Position numbers and translations under genes: made by a program
Shown: positions 27,401 through 38,400 of the stretch, piece after piece
Layout of the letters: the number at the start of each line of letters is the position of its first letter
Position numbering within the stretch: position 1 is the stretch's first letter
NCBI RefSeq assembly: GCF_040954645.1
Contig: NC_092809.1
Coordinates: forward strand, 70,720,141 to 70,784,140
DNA from: Diabrotica undecimpunctata
Lineage: Eukaryota; Arthropoda; Insecta; Coleoptera; Chrysomelidae
Length of the DNA stretch: 64,000 bases
Direction: 5' to 3'
The notes under the pieces: generated by a model
Told to the model about the DNA's origin: nothing
The model's input: only the letters and a program-made list of their open reading frames with translations
The model's database searches: none

Positions 27401-30400
27401 ACCATCTCGTTATTATGACCAGTATTTCCGGCATTTTGAGAAGCTATTAGTAATCTTAACCTATCAACAAGTTCATTATAATCATCAAAATATTTATAGT
27501 CAATGGGATTTGTATCATAAGACATTAGTGTCATTTTTCCTCCTTTTTTGGTCGCCATTTTTCGAGTAAGTACACCAGTTACAAGGGAAGATGGAATGGA
27601 ACCAGATCTAGGACGTGTATAAACATGTAATTGTGGTTTAACGATAAAAAGCCATTTGTCTTTTATATCACTGGAAAATTTGCGAACTGGTAGGTCCTCC
27701 TTATTTTCTCTTCTATATGCATTGGTTCGCTTTATAATATCTATATAATTAGTAAGATCTTGTTTTGTATACGAAACGGGATTCTTCAAAAATAGCAACT
27801 CATAAAGTCCGACAGTACCTCGATAATTAACTTTTTTTATCTTTAAATTAGCTCCATGAAACTCAACGTCTGAATCTCCAATATAAAATTTATCCTCAAT
27901 AGGATTATGAAAAATTCCTAATATATGATCGTACTTGTTGGAAGTATCCCGCACAAGTCCCTCGATAAACTCTCGAGGAAGTGGAGATGTAAATTGTTCG
28001 AAATATTCACGAAGAACATTTGGGTTGTTGATTGTTTGATAAAATTGAGATAGAGTATCGTCTATAAATTGATCCTCTCGAGTTCTATCTGGTAACTCTC
28101 CACTTTCATTTCTTGTTTCGTATGTTGTTTCGTTTCCGATAAACTGAGTGGGTTCTAGTTGAGTGCTATTATATTCTGGAGGTGATACAAATGACAATTG
28201 TCCGAAAGTCGAAGGACTTTTTTTAATAGGACTTATTTTATCAGATAAGTTAAGATATTGTTTTTTAGATATATCTTCTGGTTTAATAAATGGATTTTTT
28301 ATTGATTTGTCGCCCAATGCTGTTACTAATTCCTGGATAGGTTTAGTAAGGGGTGCGTAGGATTTTTCCAATTCCACTTGCGATTTGTCGTCACCACTTT
28401 TTAAAAGTCTAAATTTACGCTTAATGGCTCGACGTGATTTTACGAGTTGTTTTCCCAGTTGATCGTTCATGATGTAATAAACTTTAAAATACTGTTAGGG
28501 CTTTATATAGCAATCAAACCCTTTTCTATATCTACCGCAAGAAACATCACAATCTTTATCGATTACAAGAAATCCAAATTTTTTATCCCAACATGAAGAT
28601 GTCATATCTTTAAACTGTTGCCAAGTCATATGGATATTGGCGTGTTCTAAATATATGTGTTTTAAATTGGTAGTATCTTGTGGAAAAATTATTAAAAGAT
28701 TGGCGTTATCGCGAATTAGCTGTTTTGGAATTACCGAGTATGTCTGACAAAGATAAAAACAATCTGTATGTTTATGCCGACCAAAACTAAAATAACTACG
28801 TATAATATTTTGATCACAAGAAGCGACGTCGTCAAATATAATAACTGAGTTGTTTTTAATATTTTCCGGATGTGGTATATCTTCAGCGTTGCTGTACTCT
28901 TGATATCCAATTTCTAGCAATGGTTCAAGTACTGATCGTAGATACTGATATTTTGCTTGTTGTAATGATTTGGAATACAGGTAGACATTTTCAAATTTTA
29001 ATCCGTTAGGATGCTCCAGTAATGCTAATAGCACGTTAGTTTTTCCCGACCCACTCGGACCTACAATAAGTGCTCTTTTCGAATCTCCTCCAAAGATGGG
29101 ACCATGTTTTCCTACAGTAGGTATAGTTCCTAAATCATAGTTAGGTACGGGCAGGGATACTTTTTGTCGTTCGATCTTCATGACTTACAATGAAGGTATA
29201 AAAGGTGTGCGAGTATATATAAAGAATCACATACTCATGAAAACTGTCAGAGCTTCACGAAAACGCACAGGAAAAGGTCTGATAAATAGCTTGATTAACA
29301 AGCTACCTTTTGAACTTCATATTCCAGGCGGCTATTCTTATTGCGGACGTTAGTATTACTTTTTATCTATTTAGATTAAAACGATTTCTAACTTTGTTGT
29401 TATTTTAGCTGGAACCAAATTAAAAGAACGACTCGCACGAAGAGATCCTGGGATTAATCCTTTGGACGAAGCGTGCAAGGAACACGATATAGCCTACTCC
29501 TTAAACAAAGACATTGGTGATCGTCACAGAGCTGATCAAATTTTGGAACATAAAGCGTGGGAAAGGGTAAAGTCCAGGGACGCTAAGTTAGGGGAAAAGG
29601 TCGCTGCTTATTTCGTAACTAACGTAATGAAAGGCAAACGCAAACTTGGAATGGGTCTCAAAAAAAGACCTAAAAAACGAGTTATTCGTGCACCAAAAAA
29701 AGGTGGATTTCTTCCACTACTCTTACCAATATTGGGAGCACTCGCTGGTTTGGGTGGGGGAGTTGCGGGCATCGTAAAAAATGCAAATGATATCAAGGCA
29801 AGCCGTGAACAACTTGAAGAACAACGTAGGCACAATATGGCAATGGAACAAAATCAAAAGACAGGCTCCGGGTATTACTTAAAGCCATATAAGGGCTACG
29901 GAATGAAGAAAGTAGTAACAAAGAAACGATCAAAGGGAGGTAAGGGTTTTTACCTAAAACCTTTTTTAAAAAACTCCCGGTAAGGTTACCTGACAAAATT
30001 ATGACCAATGTTGATCTTCTCAAATATGTAAAAAAGCTTGAAATTCCTAATTTTTGTGGAATATATATGCGTGATTCATTGCCGAAAAAATAAATGAATA
30101 TGAATCAGCTATTATTAACCTTGACAAACAATCTGGAAAAGGTAAACATTGGACCGCTTATACGAAAAATAAAGATTTAATTACGTACTTTGACAGCTAT
30201 GGTAACTTAGCTCCTCCTATAGAGCTTGTTAAATATTTTCAAAGTAACGGTAGGGTAAACATCAAATATAATTATGAATCAGTACAACCCTTTAACTCTT
30301 ACCACTGCGAACAGTATTGTCTGAAATTCTTATATAATCAGTACTATTAAAAAGTTTCATTTTAACATCAACCTTTATTGTGAAATGTCGTGTACATTTA

Positions 30401-33400
30401 CGTTAAGCGGTGCATCTTCAATTTTAAGTGCACAATTTAATCCACCCATATATTTAGAGGAAAATTCGGAATATGAAATAGGATTATCAAATTTTGAAAC
30501 ATTTAATACTATCCCTAATGTAGACAAAACTAATAACATGCTCGTTTGGGGTGCCGAGAATAAATTTAAATATAAAATTCCCACAGGAGCTTACGAAATG
30601 AACGACCTTATAAAAATAATTAAAAATAAGTTTATTGAAGGTAATGAAACAATAATTCATATTACTGGAGATCCCATAACTTCACTAATTTCCTTGAAAA
30701 GTAACGATTGGATTGATTTTAGTGTAGATAATTCAATAGGATCTTTACTGGGATTTCCAAAAATAAAACTTGAACCTAACAAAGAACATACATCTTCAGT
30801 TCCAGTTAATATCTTGAAAGTAAACACAATTCTCTTGGATTGCAATATAGCCACTGGTTCCTTTTTAAATTCCGATCCTGTTCATATTATTCACGAGTTC
30901 TTTCCGACCGTTCCGAGTGGCTATAAAATAGTTGAACAACCTGTTACTATATTGTATTTTCCCGTTAGTGTTAAAACTATTAACAACATAACTGTCCGAG
31001 TTTTGGATCAAACAGGTGAATTGATCAATTTTCGAGGTGAAACAATTACCGTACGTCTACATTTGCGGAAAATTCAATAGCAAATATGGTATTGCATTTT
31101 TACAAAACTGCTGCTTTTCCGAAACCTTTACAAAACTATAAAAGACGACAACGCAACAAAAAACATTACAGTTCTTCGACAGCGCGGCCCAAACTGCTAA
31201 CCGTACGCAATCGTAACTTTTTGAAAGCGCTTGGTTTTCACGTTCTTATTTAATAATGGATTTATTAAGTGTTACCGATGAGCCCTTTAGTGATACATCA
31301 ATCGAAAACTGCCAATTTCATAGTTATCAACCGTACAATTCAGCATCTCCTAACTACAATGATGAGGTCAGAATAACAATAACAGATTTTGACGCCCTTA
31401 CTGCGCCCAGTAATAGCTATATTTACATTGAAGGTCAATTACTGACCGACAAAAATCAAGTCCCAACAAAATTCAAATTTATTAATAACGCTATTGCCTA
31501 CTTGTTTCGAGAAATCCGATATGAATTAAACGGGGTAAATGTAGATTCCGTACGAAATTTGGGCTTAGTTTCTACTATTAAAAATTATTTGTCATTAAAC
31601 GATAATACATCTAAGCTTTTAATTAACGCAGGGTGGTGTCCAAATGAAAAAGACCGTATTCTAACTGATGACAAAGGAAATTTTAATTTATTTATTCCGC
31701 TCAGACTTTGGTTGGGAATATTTGAAGATTTTACAAAAATTATTATGGGAATGAGACAAGAATTGGTACTGATTCGAGATAAAGATGACATAGACGCAGT
31801 ATTATCAACAGATGAGACAGAACATCCAAAGATAAAGCTGTTAAAGCTATCATGGCATGTTCCTCACGTTACTCCTTCGATTTCTCAACAGATTATATTA
31901 AATAAAATCCTCAATAGTAATAATGAGCTACCCATTAAATTTAGAAGCTGGGAGCTAATCGAATACCCTGCTTTACCAAATTCCACGAGACATACGTGGC
32001 CTGTCAAAACATCTACTAAATTAGAAAGCCCGAGGCATGTTATTATTGCATTACAAGACGGAAGAAAAGGAAATTTGTTAAAGGACCTGAGTCAATTTGA
32101 TCATTGTAACCTGAGAAATATTCGTGTTTTTCTAAATTCTAACAGATATCCGTACAATGATCTGGAGCTAGATTTTGACAGTAACCGCTTTGCTACTTTA
32201 TATGAAATGTTTGCAAATTTTCAAGAATCTTATTATCATCTAACAAGTAATCAACCATTATTAACTCCACAAGAATTTAAGGAAAAAGCACCCATAGTAC
32301 ATATCGATTGCTCTCGTCAGCCTGAAGTTCTTCAAAGTGGATCTGTTACTCTGAGAATTGAATTTGAAACTACTAAGCCAATAGGTACTAATATCTCAGC
32401 GTACTGTCTCATTTTACATGAGAAAGAATTTTATTACAACCCGCTAACAAAAATTGTAAGACAAGTATAATCATTTTTCTCAATTATCGAAAGTCACTAA
32501 CAGACTTTTAGAGACAAGACAAGTATAAACTTTTTTTTTTATTTTTCGAAAGTCACCAACAGACATACAGACTTTACAAACAAACATACATACATTTTTC
32601 CTTTTTCTTTTCTGATTGAAATTTTTTTAATGAATTCATACACAAATAATAATAAGTTATTCCCAAATTTACGACATCGTCTCTGTTATTTTAATTTTGT
32701 TAAATTAGTCTCTTTTAAAGAACGATTGCGTAAGCAGCATCTCCAAAAATTGAAAATTCTTAAACAAGACCTACAAATATATCTCAATTACAAAACAACT
32801 ATACGTCAGTTACGACAACTTCAAATATGCGAGTAGTCGTTGACGTTCAGGGCTTTACAATAGGTAAGAAAAAGTTTTTTCCTAAGGAATTGGCCATATA
32901 CGATGGAAAACAAGCAGCCCATTATATTTTTCGACCTCCTTTTGCAAAAAAACTATTAGACTTGGAGGATTTCCGAAAAGCCAATTGGTTATCGAGCAAC
33001 TACCATTTTTTACAATGGGAAAACGGTTTCACACCAATGTTTCAGTTTTCCAATATTTTACATTTTCACACAAAAAACGCTTCAGTCGTAATGGTTAAAG
33101 GAAAAGAAAAAGCTGAATACATTAGGACCTACTTGAAAGATAAAGTATATGAATTGGAAGAAACTCCTAGTCTCCAAATGTCTTTGCCGAAATGTATGGG
33201 ACATACCAACAATTTATGTATGTGTGCTTTAACTAATGTATATTATTTGTTCGATACGTTTGTTATGCAATAAATTGTTGAAAAAAAAAATAACATGTTT
33301 TATTTATTTCCCCACCCTTTCTGTATCATATAAAGGCAAATATTTTTTATAAATTTTATTAGTATTCACGATGTGTGATAAAGAAAGAGGTTACGATATA

Positions 33401-35412
33401 GCTGGCTTTTATCACAATGATTTTAACACAACTAGTTTAACTAATTTCTATTATAGATTATCTACGTTTAAAAACTGGAAAGGACTGATATCGGCCATTG
33501 AGTTGGCTGCATATGGCTTTTATTTTTTACAACTACAAGATATTGTAAAATGTTTTCATTGTAATGTAGAAATTTATAGATGGATGTCAAATGATGACAT
33601 TTATAAGGAACATATAAAATTCAGTCCTAATTGTACGTTTGCATCGAATATACACAATCTTTTCCATAAAAACAACAGAACGGAAACTAGTGACAACAAA
33701 ATAAATCAAAAAAAACGTGGTGAAAAAAACAATAAAAATAACAAAACGGAAACTAGTGACAGCAAAACAATCGAGAAACGTGAAAAAAATAAAATGGACT
33801 ATAAGTGCATTTTTCTAAATGTATTAATCATTTTGATCCATTCAAGCATAATTTTTACACTCAACTCTCTATATAAATAGAAGAAAATAGATAATTTTTT
33901 TTTAGTGATATGGAAAATGTTGGATGTACAATATATACTTTTAACTGCAGTCATAAACAATACGCTATTTCTTTCTCACCCGTTTAATACTCAAGAAGTC
34001 TGGATCTGTTTTGACCACGGAAATCATTATGAAACCTGCTCTAACTGGACAAAAATGACTATATACGTTCCAAATATTTCATTAACTCTGAACGCAACAA
34101 TACCACAAGATAGTATAAACTTTAAACTTAGATTTTTAAAGCAACATGGAAAAATAGTTGAGACTTTGTGGACCAAAATCATAAATTGCGAATCTGGGAC
34201 AAATCAGCAGTGTACTAGTTTGATATTGTATTATATCGCAGTTTGCCTAACAATAATGATTGCAGGAATTATATTTAATTTATGGAGGAGAATGCGGGAA
34301 AAATCACAACAATTGGAAATAAAACAAGGTCGATGTGCGAAATAAATTAGAAAAAGTTGAATCCCAAGTAGAGCTGTAGCAGTATTCATTTTGGCAATAT
34401 TTGTTTATTTATTTTATATAAAATGTATATTTTATTAAAATTAAATAGAACTTTATGTTTTTTATTTATTTCGGACTAAAAATACTATTTTTTTCTTTTA
34501 TTTCTTTGTTTTAGAAATAAGACAGTAATTTGCAACGAAACATGAGAACATAAAACAGTAATAAAATACCTACAAATTTCTAAATGCAAATTTTGTTTAT
34601 CAGTGTAAATTATAGTAATTACATAATATATAAAAAATGATTTTACTTACCAGATTAGTTGTTCTTTTCTATTGTGGTTTAAAGACAAAATAAAATGATT
34701 TTTTTTTATTTGTGTACCTATTTATATACAGTTAAGGATGTTAATATGAATGTGATTTGCATACGAATGACTTAGAATTATTATACAATATAATTAAATA
34801 TTTAAAAATTTATCGACATAATGTTCTTATAATATTATGCAGATTAAAATGTCATCTTTTTCAACATTTGTTTATGGACTTGTTTCCCCAATAAACAAGT
34901 CAATTTATAATGACTTTCTTTGTTAATACTCTTAAAGGTTAATATTCTTAATAATAATTTATTCAAAAATTATTGATCTAATCAAATAATGCAAATATTT
35001 ATTTTTGCAATATTTAATGAATAATAAATTAATGGACTTGTTTCTCTCCGGTTTCAAGTAAAAATTCTTAATAACATTTTTGTTAAAGCAGGTACGTATT
35101 TGGATATTTAGTAAATATTTAATCACAACTAAATTATATTATTTCTTTTGTTTAATACCAGGTAAATTCTTAACAATAATTTATACAAAATTATTGGTCT
35201 GGACATTTTAAAGCAAATATGTACTTGTATAGTAAATATTTAATCACAACTAAATATTATTATTAGTAGTATATACAACAGCCTACTTTTCATCAATAAA
35301 ACAATTCTTTTCGAACCTAAACTGTGTGATTCTAAGAAAACTAGTATACTGATATACATACATACATTTTAAAACAATAAAAAAATAGAATTATATTTCT
35401 TTTCTATTTTTT

Positions 35413-35452
<40 letters not shown>

Positions 35453-38400
35453 ACACACATACATACATACATACATACATACATACATACACCCAGAACG
35501 GTCTGATATATCATTATACTCCAAAATCCACGTAATATTCAGAAATTTGGTCCAAACCTACTGCCAACCCCCAGAATAACACCCACAGGACCTTTTAGAT
35601 ACTCCAAGAACTACTAATACTCCCCTATATAACAATCATGATCCACAGTCCCCCCATTAAAGCCAAACATTATGATTTCATAGCCCCCCATCAACTTCCC
35701 AACGCTGATCCACAAACCCCCTTCAGACTACACGATCAAGGATTTTTTGCCTGTACCACGCTATTTCGCTGTATTCTTGATCCTAAAACCCCCCTTAGCT
35801 ATCTACTGACCGACGAAGAAGAGTTCGCGGTGAGCCCGAGGATAATAATTTACAAATGCGAAATCAAGAGCAAAATAAAGAAGACAAGCAAAATAACGAA
35901 CCTGTGGGACCACATTCATTTCAATGTCGAGAATTTATTCTCATGAACTTTAATAGAGAGAAACGAAATAGAGCTTGTAAAATATTGTTACGATAAATAA
36001 TGACGCATAATATGACTCAAAACTGTAAACACGTTTTTCTAATAAGTACTTTTCTAGTAGGCAATATCCAAGGGACCCCTACGCTAAAACCAGTTCCATG
36101 GCGTTCGAGATCATTCAGCTAGGGTCGCCGACCAAATTCTAGTAAGTTCGCCGCTCAGCTGAAAGACCAGTCCGAGTGACCTTCTCGTCTATTCGAAGGG
36201 AATCGCCAGAATTCTCGATTAACGGCATTTTATATTTAAAGAGGGAATTTTGTTGAGGACAGTTAGTCTGTAAAATAACATCGCGTCGAGTTTTTAAAAT
36301 GTAACGCGTGTATTGTAATAAATATAAATAAATTATATAATTATTAGTGTGAAATAAATTAGTTATATTGTACAAATAAAGACTTAAAACTTGTAAGTGT
36401 TATAAATGTAGAACTGATAATAAATAAAGACAATAAATTAGATTAATAAAAATATTACAATGGTGTCACAAAAGTGGAATATATAAAATAAATTGTGAAA
36501 ATGACTACGATTTATGAGCTCACAGTTACGAATTTAAGAAGACATCTCGAGGATAGAGAATTAGCTTCTACTGGAAAAAAGGCTGAGTTAGTCCAACGAC
36601 TAAAGAACGCTTTGGAGGAAGAGGGTTTTGACCCTATATGTTTGAAGATGCTGTCATCTCGTCGATTTCGAAATTAGAGAACAAAGTTTCTGGTGACATC
36701 GCATCATTAGAGAACAAAGTCTCCGGCGACATCGCTTCTTTAGAAGACAAAGTTTCCAACGAGATTTCTTCTCTAGAAGGCAAAGTGGCTTTCGAAGAAA
36801 AAATATGGAAAGGAAGATGGAGTAAACAGGGACAGCAGAGAGAGAAAACAATCCAATTACAGTAGAGACAAAAGAAGACGAGACGAAACGTAAGTTGGAA
36901 ATACGGCCGAAATTTGAAGGAAGTGGAGGTTCTGTTCATGTGAAAGTCCCAACTTTCGACAGAAAATCGTCATGGAACAACTACATGAAACAGTTCGAAT
37001 CAGCTGCAATAGCGAACGGATGGTCTGAAAAAGAAACGGCTGTAAACCTGACTATCGCTCTTCGAAGAGATGCCTTAGATGTGCTTCAGACCATAGCCGT
37101 AGAGGAGACAGATGATTTCGAACAACTGAAGAAGACGTTAAATATGCGATATGGCCACGAACATTTGGAGCATGTATATCAGTAGCAGCTTAAAAATCGA
37201 AGACAGAAGAAAGATAAGGCTATTCAAGAATATGAGGTAGATATTGCCAGATTAGTACGATATGCTATCCAACAGCTCCCGAAGACATGATGGAAAAATT
37301 GCCGTTCAAACGTTTTTGAAAGTCTTCGTGATCATGAAATGCAGAGAACACTCGATTAGCTCGTCACAAGACGCTGTTTGATAATCGGCCGCCCTCGAAT
37401 ACGAGTCAGCTACGCAGGCCTCTGGCAGGTACAGTAAAGTTAGGACTGTAAAAGAGGAAGGAGATGAAGATAAACTTGACCAGCTCGTTAATATGATGAA
37501 AAGTATTACATGCAAGAAAACGAAGACCATAAAATCAAGAAACTCACCATCAGAAAAACTAGAACGAGTCAGCCTTTAGCTTCGAACTCCAATTAGATTT
37601 TAAGAATAAGGTAATCAAAGTTGGTAACGAGGAGGTATTTCTTCATCCACATGATGACAACACTGTGCAAGCAGACGTTAAAGAAGATACAGTCGTGCCT
37701 GCGAGAAGTGAAACGATCATAGTAGCGCGGTTACAGGAAATTGTAGACGAAGGGACACCTGTTATGATGGAGCCTTGAAACCATGACGACGAGGTTGGCC
37801 GAGGAATTATAATTGGAAAGGAATTGGTGACTTCGGCTAAAGAAATACCTGTGAAATACCATCAATGTCAATGACTACCCAGTGACCATCGAGAAAGATA
37901 CAAAAGTAGGAACTTGTGTACCTGTGACATCCATAATCTGTCAAACGACAACATCCGATAATTCCAACGACAAATTCGACCAAATGGTTGCAGTTGCTGG
38001 ACAGTCTCTAAATCAGATGAAGAAAAGGAAATTAAGGGAATTTCTTCGGCAGTATCATGATATTTTCATACCGAAAGGAGGAAAGACGGGAAGAACTACC
38101 GTTTTTAAGCATAAAATTGATACTGGTAATGCTAAGCAGTTAGTTAATTTGTGAATAATTGTCTATTTAACCGAGTAATTTGTTTAAACAATTTAAAATA
38201 AATATTTATTATGCAAATTTACTTTTCCCTTATTATTATTAGTGGAAAAGGTTATGAAATGATAGGTAAATATTTAGGTACATATTATAGGTATCAAAAT
38301 AATATCTTTTAAAGTGAAGTTTACAAATATTTAAGATTTGCAAAAAACTAAATTTTTTATTTTGGTTAGAGTATGTTAGGTTAGATTAGGTTTTTATTGT

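Larger units (their letters stand above)
17829..35807. mobile_element. Polinton (Maverick) DNA transposon, complete, 17,979 bp
   Basis: The element has inverted ends beginning AGTAGATAGCTAAGGGGGG, a 6-bp target duplication and the full Polinton gene set: family-B polymerase, retroviral-type integrase, adenovirus-type protease, FtsK/HerA-type packaging ATPase, minor and major capsid proteins. It also has conserved unknowns and, beside the right end, BIR and membrane-protein genes. Polintons are self-synthesising transposons thought to form virions in some lineages. The copy sits in a pogo-like remnant inside the 23.4-kb IFT80 intron. Polymerase, integrase, protease and one unknown gene are interrupted; capsid, ATPase and PLA2 genes are open. 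It appears full-length, fairly young and probably not autonomous. Confidence 0.97.
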
